DNA of 23,692 nt from CAZBWW01 sp964496005 (GTDB taxonomy: Bacteria; Patescibacteriota; WWE3; UBA101185; UBA10185): positions 1 through 23,692 of the forward strand of contig CAZBWW010000015.1 in the NCBI GenBank assembly GCA_964496005.1, given 5' to 3'. Under the pieces are notes generated by a model. The model was not told the origin of the DNA, searched no databases, and saw nothing but the letters and a program-made list of their open reading frames with translations. Position numbers and translations under genes: made by a program. Position 1 is the stretch's first letter. Each line of letters opens with the position of its first letter. Below, piece by piece: positions 7,114 through 15,131 of this stretch.

Positions 7114-7916
7114 TTTGACTCTCCTGTATTAACTCGCATTTGCAGCTCCTTATCGTGTACCCATTTTCTTTTATTACTATTATGGTAATACTTTAAAACT
7201 CTTAGTCTATAAAAAACTGCGATAGTGTCATACAACATACCTCTAATTTCCGGGTCCAATAGCATAGGTTTATTTCTCAAAAAACCAGAGTTAGAGAAAT
7301 TAACAGTACATTCTACTGGCGCATCATATATTTTTGAAAAGCCTAAGTAATGCGCAACAGCCAATAGTTCGATATCAAATGCGTATCTTTTAACAACAAG
7401 TCTTGGTAATACAACATCCAGTACTTTCCGTTTATAAACCTTTAAACCCGTTTGGGTATCTGTCAATCTTAAGCCGAATAGCAATCTGACCAACCGGTAG
7501 TACACCCAACTATAAATTTTTCTAATACGTGTATATTTAACCTTCGAGGCCAAATATCTTTTACTACCAACTATTATGTCAACATCGTACCACTCCATAT
7601 GTTCTAAAACCATCGATAACCCATTTGGGCTGATCCTTCCACTATCATCAATAAAAGCAATATAATCACCATTTGCACGTGCCATTCCATACCTTACTGC
7701 ATACCCCTTACCTCTGTTATTCTGGTAGCCGTAAACGCGAAGGTTGGGCTTTTCTATCTTATTTGCCCTCTCATAAGATCTATCCAAAAAACCATCAACT
7801 ACTGCGATCAGCTCGAAATCCCATCTGGACTTTACCAGTGCAGTATGTATATTTTCCAAATGTTTTTTTACGGTTTTTTCCTTTTTATATACCGGCACTA
7901 TGACGCTTACAAGCAT
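7110..7916 (-). CDS. GT2 glycosyltransferase, DPM/DPG-synthase-like subgroup
   Basis: This 268-residue protein has the GT-A fold of dolichyl/polyprenyl-phosphate sugar synthases: SVIVPVYKKEKTV (4-16), NNRGKGYAVRYGM (66-78) and DTQTGLKVYKR (153-163), the last being a strong subgroup signature. Two catalytic positions are atypical: the usual D-G-S-x-D-G-T is AVVDGFLDRSYE (38-49), and the DxD region reads FIDDSGRISP (88-97), where DADG-type sequences are common. An acidic pair remains, so the enzyme may still be active. There is no C-terminal membrane anchor of the GtrB type. It follows the flippase gene by 3 bases and overlaps the next GT2 by ATGA. It could charge a lipid phosphate or act directly on a glycan. 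Confidence 0.85.
   Translation of the reverse strand: MLVSVIVPVYKKEKTVKKHLENIHTALVKSRWDFELIAVVDGFLDRSYERANKIEKPNLRVYGYQNNRGKGYAVRYGMARANGDYIAFIDDSGRISPNGLSMVLEHMEWYDVDIIVGSKRYLASKVKYTRIRKIYSWVYYRLVRLLFGLRLTDTQTGLKVYKRKVLDVVLPRLVVKRYAFDIELLAVAHYLGFSKIYDAPVECTVNFSNSGFLRNKPMLLDPEIRGMLYDTIAVFYRLRVLKYYHNSNKRKWVHDKELQMRVNTGESK
7121..7125 (-). promoter_or_regulatory. Strong Shine-Dalgarno sequence (AGGAG) before the GT2 gene starting at 7113
   Basis: On the minus strand AGGAG lies 7 bases before the ATG at 7113, inside the end of the upstream gene. It is among the clearest ribosome binding sites in the window and fixes this start. Others are GGAG at 12506-12503 (gene starting 12497), GAGGT at 16744-16740 (gene starting 16736) and GGAG at 22573-22570 (gene starting 22560). 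They show that the organism uses SD-led initiation at some genes while many coupled genes lack it. Confidence 0.7.
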
Positions 7917-7919
7917 TAT

Positions 7920-9218
7920 TTAAGATTGGGCAGTTGAAAACTTATTACTTCGACTAACTACAAAGTACAATACAGTACCAACCAGCAAAGCTGTGGTTAC
8001 AATAATATTTACCGCAATAATATCATATAAGCTGTCGTGGTTCAGCTTAATTAAAATATACTGGGCCAAAATTATAGGAGGTAACAACAACCATACACGT
8101 GTCTTGTTTATCGCCAGTAAAAACAGGAGCATAAAATTTACAAGAATATATAAACCCATAAATACAGCATACGCCGGAATGTAAATTTGAGCTGATACGT
8201 ATCCTAAGCCAAACATTACACGTACAATAAATTCCGGAAAAATCCAAAAAACAATTACCCCTCCAACAACCATCACCACTTGCAAAATTAAAAACTGCTT
8301 GAATCTGGGCATATAGTCTTGACCTTTTGAATACATACCTGAAATCTGTGGGAACATTAACACGGAAACCGCCCCCGCCCCAAAAAGAAGAACTTTACCC
8401 ACAGTAATTACACCTGCATATTGTCCTGCAGTAAGTGGATCAAAAAAATGTTTCACAAGCAATACATCCACCGAATTGAGTAATGTAAGTCCAATTAAAG
8501 TAAATAAGGTAACATACCCGAAACTAAGTATCTTTTTATAATACGGTTTTAATTCCGAGTTTAACTCCTTCACAAAATCTTTTCTAATTAGCAAAAATGA
8601 AGCCAAGTATGAGACGACAATACTAAGTGAAAATCCCCAGAATACCCATGTAAAATCTAATCCGATATACATAAAAATCGTAGGAAATAACAATCTGACA
8701 AAACTACTGAACACAATAAAAAATGACAGCGCATAAAATTTGACCGCTCCTTGTAAATATGACCGGGACGGTACTAAAAGAAAAGACAGTGCAATTGATA
8801 TACCAAATGAAAAGAATATTTGTGGCTCAGAAATATTTAAATAATTAGCTAAGAAATCTTTAAGACTGTAAATAATAATAAAAGTAATAAAACCAAAAAT
8901 TAACGAATAAATACTTAATTTAAAAAACAACTGCGTCATTACACCATACTGATTTTCAGCTTTTAGTTCCGCGAAATTTTTTATTAGAGATTGTGTTAAT
9001 GCAGTTGCAGGAATTGCTAATATACCAGCTAAGGCGAACACGGCCGTAAAAATACCAAAATTTTCCACTGTCAAAAGCCTGCCTAATGACACTTGAAGCA
9101 AATAACCGAAAAGGTTACTCACAAAAATTCCAACGGTTACCACGAATGTACCAAAAAAAACAGGGTCTTTGAGTATATTCTTGGTTATAGCTGAGAAATT
9201 TAAGAAATACTTGGTCAT
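7920..9218 (-). CDS. Wzx-like polysaccharide/oligosaccharide flippase (MOP superfamily)
   Basis: This 432-residue integral membrane protein has about twelve to fourteen hydrophobic helices spread along its length. The N-terminus has the Wzx signature GYLLQVSLGRLLTVENFGIF (residues about 38-57), followed by an alanine/proline-rich helix ending in LTQSLIKNFAEL. The family exports undecaprenyl-linked glycans or similar lipid-linked units across the cytoplasmic membrane. It overlaps the preceding GT-C stop by ATGA, and sits between the membrane GT-C genes and the soluble GT2 genes. It is the shorter of two flippases in the operon; they share only general family features to my eye, suggesting different cargoes. 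Confidence 0.85.
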   Translation of the reverse strand: MTKYFLNFSAITKNILKDPVFFGTFVVTVGIFVSNLFGYLLQVSLGRLLTVENFGIFTAVFALAGILAIPATALTQSLIKNFAELKAENQYGVMTQLFFKLSIYSLIFGFITFIIIYSLKDFLANYLNISEPQIFFSFGISIALSFLLVPSRSYLQGAVKFYALSFFIVFSSFVRLLFPTIFMYIGLDFTWVFWGFSLSIVVSYLASFLLIRKDFVKELNSELKPYYKKILSFGYVTLFTLIGLTLLNSVDVLLVKHFFDPLTAGQYAGVITVGKVLLFGAGAVSVLMFPQISGMYSKGQDYMPRFKQFLILQVVMVVGGVIVFWIFPEFIVRVMFGLGYVSAQIYIPAYAVFMGLYILVNFMLLFLLAINKTRVWLLLPPIILAQYILIKLNHDSLYDIIAVNIIVTTALLVGTVLYFVVSRSNKFSTAQS

Positions 9219-10888
9219 TTCACTTTCTGATATACCCGATACGCCGGCACTCCTCTAATCTTAATATCACCCACATACTCAAGCTCAAACCGGTCCTCAA
9301 GCTCTGAATCATCCTCCCACACCGGATACACAAAATAATTTGCTACTTCCGCGAAACCTCTAATTTCTTTTATAACCGCTCTGCCGCCTATTCTTTTCAC
9401 AAATGGCCAAATTTGTGTGTAATATTTTTCCGGAAACCCAACAACAAGCATGTTATTTATTTCATCTGTATATAAATATTCATCTACCGAAGCTTCTGCA
9501 GGAAAATCCACATAATTATTTTGCTGTTTTACTGTAGTCAAATAGTCAATTGTTTCCCGCTGCCCTATTAACCACTTTGGTTCTATTACTCGCATACCGG
9601 TGTATAACCCACCGAGCAAGGGGTTGTAATATGAAAAATAATCCGGATGCAAAAATATTGTATTTACTGCGGCTGGGACAAAAAATACAATCAACACAAC
9701 AAGAAATGCTTTCGTTTTGTTTTTAAACCGCTTGTGAGTAACGCTTAGCTTGGCTGAAACTGTTGATAACAACCACGTATAAAAAAAACTCACAACAAGC
9801 AGTAGGCTTAGTATGGTTGGTAATAGATACCTGTCTAATTTTTTTGATGGGAGCGTCATTAACACCGCATATAAAATTGCAAATAATAATATGTAATATG
9901 CAAAGTCTTTTATTTTAGAGTCTGCGAATTTCTTATTTGTAACCGCGTAGCCGACAAGTCCCGCTAATAGGTAAATTGAGGATTTAAACAGAAAAACGAC
10001 AAAATAAAATGTTGGACCCGGATCTAACACATACTTACTAAAATAAAACTGCTCATGGCCTGTTGCTACACCTGTATCGAAAATCCCGCTTACTAAAGTT
10101 TGGAACACTGCGACCGGCGTTACCCACACTGCAGGCCACAATAAAATAAAAACAAAAATTCCGCTAAATAACCAAAAAGCGAACGGTTTAAGTGCTTGTG
10201 TTATAGCAGACAGTATTGTTTTCCCATTTCGCAAACTGTCAAGTACTAATGCCAGCCCACAAAAAGCTAATAAAAATAGTGCTGAGGTTTTAGTTAATAC
10301 CGCCAACGCAGTAAACATGGCAGATACAAATAAATATTTCTTGTGTGTCGGATGCTTGAGAAAATAATAAAACCACACAACCGCTGCAAGCATGAAGGTT
10401 GACATTAGTCCCTCTAGGTGAAAAACCCTTGTTAGACCAAGATAAAAGGGCTCAAAAATTACTAATAGAGTAAAGACGGTGGCGTATTTCACCGAAAACT
10501 CTGTGCGGAGAACATAAAAGATAGCAGAAATAGTAAGTGCAATTACTAAAACCACAAACAGTTTCTGTGTGAAATCCAAACCAAAAATTGCTGTAACATC
10601 GTTATCGGGAGGAGATCCCCCAAAAAATACTTCGTAATACAAATTGTAAAATTTTACTCCAATAGCACCGAGCCACATTAAAACTACGCCCGGGTGGTAA
10701 AATTGCAACGTTTCCTTAAAATCCAAGCCAAACACCCCACCACCAAAATTAAATGCCCGCGTTTTCCACTTCCACACATCGGTATTAAAATTATCATTTC
10801 CTAGTGAGGGCAACCTTGAGAACACGAAAAAAAAGAAAACTGTAACTTCATATTTATATGTATTTAGTATCTGTCTTAACTTCTGCAT
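9215..10888 (-). CDS. GT-C membrane glycosyltransferase (GT39/PMT-like), paralogue of 12475-14160
   Basis: This 557-residue polytopic protein is predicted to transfer a sugar from a polyprenyl-phosphate carrier on the outer membrane face. The first external loop has acidic residues (RLPSLGNDNFNTDVW, 25-39), followed by FYHPGVVLMW (63-72), comparable to the HPPL motif of GT39 enzymes. EPFYLGLTRVFHLEG (146-160) ends a helix with an acidic residue where PMT enzymes have R...D. Further shared motifs are GHEQ (277-280), DPGP (289-292) and LPSKKLDRY (346-354). About eleven to thirteen helices are visible, then a soluble tail of about 125 residues. All the named motifs recur in the gene at 12475-14160. 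The start has a weak GAGAAAG upstream. Donor and acceptor are unknown. Confidence 0.82.
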   Translation of the reverse strand: MQKLRQILNTYKYEVTVFFFFVFSRLPSLGNDNFNTDVWKWKTRAFNFGGGVFGLDFKETLQFYHPGVVLMWLGAIGVKFYNLYYEVFFGGSPPDNDVTAIFGLDFTQKLFVVLVIALTISAIFYVLRTEFSVKYATVFTLLVIFEPFYLGLTRVFHLEGLMSTFMLAAVVWFYYFLKHPTHKKYLFVSAMFTALAVLTKTSALFLLAFCGLALVLDSLRNGKTILSAITQALKPFAFWLFSGIFVFILLWPAVWVTPVAVFQTLVSGIFDTGVATGHEQFYFSKYVLDPGPTFYFVVFLFKSSIYLLAGLVGYAVTNKKFADSKIKDFAYYILLFAILYAVLMTLPSKKLDRYLLPTILSLLLVVSFFYTWLLSTVSAKLSVTHKRFKNKTKAFLVVLIVFFVPAAVNTIFLHPDYFSYYNPLLGGLYTGMRVIEPKWLIGQRETIDYLTTVKQQNNYVDFPAEASVDEYLYTDEINNMLVVGFPEKYYTQIWPFVKRIGGRAVIKEIRGFAEVANYFVYPVWEDDSELEDRFELEYVGDIKIRGVPAYRVYQKVK

Positions 10889-10934
10889 TTTACTTTCTCA
10901 AAGCTATTTTTTAATCCTAACATAATACAATGCA

Positions 10935-12497
10935 TTAATTTGGTAAATCGGTATGATAAATTCCATAAATATATATATTAGGCCCGCCATTTATTTCGGT
11001 CTGTCTAAATTCCGTAACAAAAAGTATATTAATTGTCGGAGGTATGTTTAAACTGTCTTGTATAGCTTCTATTCTTGAGTCAAGTACTATGTACCCGCTG
11101 CCGGCCCCCACTCTATCCCAATCAAATTCGTTTACAACCGGATTACGCGAAAATTTTTCCATTACCGGGACTAGATCTTTACTGTCATAAAATAAGATGT
11201 CACTTTCTTTAATATTTGCTAGCATCCAGTCATAGAAACTATTGCGAGTATCCGGCTGTAATCTGACATATGCGACCTTGAAAGAATAGAATACCGGCAG
11301 TACAAACACTAAAAATACTAAAATATGAGCTACATATTTGGAGGGTATTTTTTCTATAAGTAAATTTGCAAAAAAACCTACACTAAGTGCAAAAAGCGGG
11401 TATACAGCTATAAAATAATGCGACCTAACTCTGTCAAAACCCGACACATACCAGGTAAAAAATACTACAGGCATTATAATTAACCATAAGTTCTTATCAG
11501 AAACAAAGCTACTTTTTCCGTTTTTCACAAGCCTGACTAGCGCATAAAAAAAAGTGGCGCAAAAAGCTAATAAAAATGTGTACCCTAAATCGCCGGCCAT
11601 TTTTGAGACCGGTACTGTAATAAATTGAAAAACGTGCTCATCCAAATTAACTTTTCCGACATTATGAAACTGCCATAGTGCTCCTTTCGGAGAAGTACTT
11701 ATTAAAAAAGTCTGGAAATCAAATAACGCAAAAGGTGTACCTAAAAGAAATGCGCCAAGTGAAATTAAACCCGAGGCAAGTAATTTAACTAGTCCATCAG
11801 GTGTTAATAATTTTTCGTCTTTTGCGTGTATAACTCTAAATACATGTGCTAAAACTACCGTAAATCCAAAAAACGCGCCGTTGTATTTAGTTGATGTTGC
11901 AAGCCCCACACACAAACCTGCAAGTATATAATTTTTCCAATTTTTGGAAGATAAAATACGTGCTGAAAAGTACACTACCCATGCAACCCAAAATGTCATC
12001 GGCACATCGATCAAGGCGTAATTAGAATGAAAAACATGAAACGGTGTCAATGCAATAGCAAGCGCGGCGAACAAACCGGCCCGACTGCTAAAAAGTTCTT
12101 TTCCTGCAAGATATACGGGTAAGATAGTTAATGCGCCTAAAAATGCCGAAAATACACGTGACAGATAATAAAAAATTAATGGGTCACGCCAGAAAATTGG
12201 AAATACGCCTTCCACCGACTCGTGGAAGCCTAAAATCTGTACTAACCCACGCAGTTTTATAAATAGAATATAAAGCCCGGTATTCAAATAAAAATATAAG
12301 TGCGGCCAGTCAAAATGCCCGGGATTTATGTCAAATAAAATACCGGTCGCTGATCTGACAAGTGCCGGTTCATCTATATGGAAAATAAATGGATATCCGT
12401 GTTTTAAGCCAATTAACCTTAACACTAATGCCAGCAAAAAAATGCATGCCAAAAGTATGCTTACAGGCGTAATTTTAGTTTTTAGCTTGTTTAACAT
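10935..12497 (-). CDS. GT-C membrane glycosyltransferase (GT39/PMT_2-like)
   Basis: This 520-residue polytopic protein shows the standard layout of phospholipid-carrier-dependent glycosyltransferases. HIDEPALVRSA (40-50) gives the acidic first-loop motif (D42, E43), WPHLYFYL (64-71) stands where HPPL-type motifs occur, FHSNYALIDVPMTFW (156-170) supplies the conserved aspartate (D164), and GLATSTKYNG (198-207) is the typical turn after a later helix. Around ten to twelve helices precede a soluble C-terminal segment of about 110 residues. It differs clearly from the two paralogues on either side and should have another specificity. GGAG lies 5 bases before the ATG, and the gene overlaps the upstream one by 23 bases. 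A 46-base gap to the next gene is one of the longest in the operon. Confidence 0.82.
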   Translation of the reverse strand: MLNKLKTKITPVSILLACIFLLALVLRLIGLKHGYPFIFHIDEPALVRSATGILFDINPGHFDWPHLYFYLNTGLYILFIKLRGLVQILGFHESVEGVFPIFWRDPLIFYYLSRVFSAFLGALTILPVYLAGKELFSSRAGLFAALAIALTPFHVFHSNYALIDVPMTFWVAWVVYFSARILSSKNWKNYILAGLCVGLATSTKYNGAFFGFTVVLAHVFRVIHAKDEKLLTPDGLVKLLASGLISLGAFLLGTPFALFDFQTFLISTSPKGALWQFHNVGKVNLDEHVFQFITVPVSKMAGDLGYTFLLAFCATFFYALVRLVKNGKSSFVSDKNLWLIIMPVVFFTWYVSGFDRVRSHYFIAVYPLFALSVGFFANLLIEKIPSKYVAHILVFLVFVLPVFYSFKVAYVRLQPDTRNSFYDWMLANIKESDILFYDSKDLVPVMEKFSRNPVVNEFDWDRVGAGSGYIVLDSRIEAIQDSLNIPPTINILFVTEFRQTEINGGPNIYIYGIYHTDLPN

Positions 12498-14160
12498 AAA
12501 TTCTCCAATACTCCAACCCGTTTATATACATACTTGAATGATGTTCGAAGGTAAACGGACTTCCGACCAAATCTTTCACTACATTTTCCGGCAAATCTTC
12601 GTTAATACCCAATACTAATAAATCATAATCACTAAGTCCATTTACCCTAATATCATAAATTCTTGAATTCATGTAAATAGCACCCATCGGTTTTTTGTCA
12701 ATAAAACCAAGGCGTGGAAAATTCCCTTCCGCATCAAATAATTCCGGATAAGTGGCGAAAATATGAGCTCTAAGTGCAGGAATACCAATACCAAAAGATT
12801 TTTGCGCTATTATATTATTTGCAGACACAGCATTACCAAAAATGGGACTGGTATATGTAAATTGATAAGGATGCGTCTTAATTAGCGGATATAATATGAA
12901 ACAGCTAAGCAGTACAAACAGTGCGCCAACATAAATTGTACGTAAATGGCCTTTTAGTCGGAAAAATACTTCATAATACCCTAACACTGCTATCAATGCC
13001 AAAAACGGATAAACAACCAACATATATCTATCCAATTTTTTTGATGGAAGTGTCATAGTTACGAAATACCCAATATAAAAAAGTGCTAAAAATAACACAG
13101 GTGATCTAGTTAGTATGCTGGTAACTCTGGTAAAAAATAGTTTTGGTCGCGCTTTATTTTGTGCTTTCGCGAAAAAACTAAGTTTTTTACAGGTATTTAC
13201 CGTAACGGCAAACCTTGTAACAGTGTAGAGTACTGTCCCAATAAGCGTTACAAGAGAAACTTTAAGTATGAGCACAACCGGGTAAAAAAATGGGCCGGGA
13301 TTTTCAGAAAATCTGCCGAAAAAGATTTGTTCATGCCCTTTTCTGCCACCCACCCGTTCTGCCTCATCAAAAATATTAATTAATACAAAAACCGGCTCTA
13401 CCCACAAAGCCGGAAATATAGCGAAAAGTACAACTATAAACGCACTGAGCAACAATATGCAGTATTTGATGCCGGTCTTTACACCGTACTTAAGATATAC
13501 AAGAAAACCGCCCAAAAATACTGCGTACAAAACCCCACCTATTGCTACACTTTTAGTTAAAAATGCCGCCACAAGAAAAACACCAGCCCCAACTGCATAA
13601 ATCCACTTATATTTTAAAACTGCCAAAAAACTTAAAAGCAAACCCGCGAATAATAATAATGTTACCAAAACATCCATATGAAATAACCTCGAATTACCAA
13701 CAAAAAATGGTTCAAAGGAAAATAACGAAACGGTAAACAAAGACAGCCAAAAATAATGTGGATTTTTAACTAACTTATATACCTGCGCCAGTAAAAAAAT
13801 AATAAAAACTGACAATACTGCTTGCACAACTACCAAAGTTACTTTAACAGCTGTATGATATATTAAAAAATTTTCATGAGAGTAAACCGCAAACTCTGGT
13901 TTTAATTGCTTGATTAATTCTATAGGCACACTTGCAACCCACGTTAACGTCACTGCAGGGTGATAGTGCTGATAAGTTTTTTCGAACTGGCCGCTTTTTA
14001 GCCCCACCAAAAACTGTTCGGTTCGATAATGCCAATTTACCGCATCCGGATTAATCTCATCATACCCAAGCTGTGGAAACCTAGTCGCAAAAAAAAGTGC
14101 AAGAAACAATATTATTGCGCAGACCTTAAAATACCATTTTGTTGATATGGTCATTAACAT
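12475..14160 (-). CDS. GT-C membrane glycosyltransferase (GT39/PMT-like), paralogue of 9215-10888
   Basis: This polytopic enzyme (561 residues from this start) shares its motif series with the gene at 9215-10888: RFPQLGYDEINPD..NWHYR in the first loop, QHYHPAVTLTW (64-74), EPFFVGNSRLFHMD (150-163), GHEQ (275-278), ENPGP, and MTLPSKKLDRY (369-379). This is stronger than general GT39 similarity and indicates duplication. An extra basic loop (FFAKAQNKARPKLFF, about 329-343) is absent from the paralogue. ATG codons at 14196 and 14190 would add 10-12 residues and overlap the upstream gene by about 30 bases. I chose 14160 because it lies 4 bases after the upstream stop and makes the N-terminus match the paralogue; 14154 is also possible. 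Expected site of action is the outer membrane face, with a lipid-phosphate sugar donor. Confidence 0.8.
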   Translation of the reverse strand: MLMTISTKWYFKVCAIILFLALFFATRFPQLGYDEINPDAVNWHYRTEQFLVGLKSGQFEKTYQHYHPAVTLTWVASVPIELIKQLKPEFAVYSHENFLIYHTAVKVTLVVVQAVLSVFIIFLLAQVYKLVKNPHYFWLSLFTVSLFSFEPFFVGNSRLFHMDVLVTLLLFAGLLLSFLAVLKYKWIYAVGAGVFLVAAFLTKSVAIGGVLYAVFLGGFLVYLKYGVKTGIKYCILLLSAFIVVLFAIFPALWVEPVFVLINIFDEAERVGGRKGHEQIFFGRFSENPGPFFYPVVLILKVSLVTLIGTVLYTVTRFAVTVNTCKKLSFFAKAQNKARPKLFFTRVTSILTRSPVLFLALFYIGYFVTMTLPSKKLDRYMLVVYPFLALIAVLGYYEVFFRLKGHLRTIYVGALFVLLSCFILYPLIKTHPYQFTYTSPIFGNAVSANNIIAQKSFGIGIPALRAHIFATYPELFDAEGNFPRLGFIDKKPMGAIYMNSRIYDIRVNGLSDYDLLVLGINEDLPENVVKDLVGSPFTFEHHSSMYINGLEYWRIYVKQAKN

Positions 14161-14164
14161 AAAA

Positions 14165-15124
14165 CTAGCTTTTCGCGGGTAGGGGTTCATTATCATTTTG
14201 CAGTACGTAAAACACGCCCCCCGCTAAACTAACCACTAGCCTAAAAAAGTGATATAACAAAGATGCGCTTATAGCTACAATAGCGGGCACTCCTACAACC
14301 GCAAATAACTGAACATATAAAAAATCCTGAACGCCAATACCGTTTAAAGATGGGATAAAAAAACTGGCAAGTGTAATTATCGGAAAAACAAATAAAGAAT
14401 ATAAAATAGGTAAATCAACACCCAACGACTTAAAAATAAAATACTGTGTCGTTATTGCGATCAACTGAACTATAAAAGACGTACCAAACGCATTAAGTAA
14501 AACAGCATTTTTACCACGATATAGCAGCAGTGAATCGAAAATTTTTTTCACTCCTTTTATTTTTTTAGCACCGTAATTTAATGCAACAAAACCCCCAGCT
14601 ATACCAACCCAAAATCCGGCAAAAATACCTATTTTGATAAAAATGAGCAATAATGTATTAGCTAAAACAGCTTGCGGAAAAAACGATAACCAAAAATCCC
14701 AGGTCTGAATCAGTCCTATGTAGGAAATTAGCACAAGAGCCAGGACACCGGTAAATCTTTCCATAAAAGTAGCTGAAAATGCGTTTGCCTGACTATTAAT
14801 TTTTTTCCCTAATTTAAAAATTTTATAGACATCACCACCTATACTTGTAGGCATAAAATTATTAAAAAACGCTCCAATAAAATAAAGTTTCGTTAAATAA
14901 AATACGGTTACGTCTTTACCGTGTTCAAAAATAAGCAGATTTTCCCATCTGATCGAGCTAACCACATAATTAAGTACAAGTAACAAAATTATTAATGGCG
15001 CGTACATTAAATTCATTTGCTTAATTACAGGTACTACTTCCGCAAAATCTATTTTAGAGATCAAAAAAACTAATAGGCATACACTGACTACGATTTTAAT
15101 AATTATTTTTTTTCTTTTTTTCAT
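14165..15124 (-). CDS. Lysylphosphatidylglycerol-synthase-like transmembrane protein (UPF0104/AglD C-terminal type)
   Basis: This 319-residue protein has about eight hydrophobic helices and the signatures of the flippase-like LPG_synthase_TM family: SSIRWENLL (56-64), FFNNFMPTSIGGDVYKIFKL (86-105), ERFTGVLAL (122-130) and, near the C-terminus, FIPSLNGIGVQDF. The family includes the membrane half of MprF and of archaeal AglD, where it accompanies a polyprenyl-phosphate-sugar synthase domain. Here the matching GT2 enzyme is encoded separately at 18987-19682. A role in moving or handling charged polyprenyl phosphates is inference. The N-terminus MKKRKKIIIK is encoded by A-rich DNA (runs of 7 and 8 A on the coding strand), a possible slippage or length-variable spot. 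A GGAAG lies just before the ATG. Confidence 0.85.
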   Translation of the reverse strand: MKKRKKIIIKIVVSVCLLVFLISKIDFAEVVPVIKQMNLMYAPLIILLLVLNYVVSSIRWENLLIFEHGKDVTVFYLTKLYFIGAFFNNFMPTSIGGDVYKIFKLGKKINSQANAFSATFMERFTGVLALVLISYIGLIQTWDFWLSFFPQAVLANTLLLIFIKIGIFAGFWVGIAGGFVALNYGAKKIKGVKKIFDSLLLYRGKNAVLLNAFGTSFIVQLIAITTQYFIFKSLGVDLPILYSLFVFPIITLASFFIPSLNGIGVQDFLYVQLFAVVGVPAIVAISASLLYHFFRLVVSLAGGVFYVLQNDNEPLPAKS

Positions 15125-15131
15125 ACTTCCA

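Noticed and set aside
10889..10934. Promoter in the 46-base gap before the GT-C gene at 9215-10888
   Set aside because: A TATTAT is present but there is no matching -35 region, and such boxes are frequent in this AT-rich DNA.
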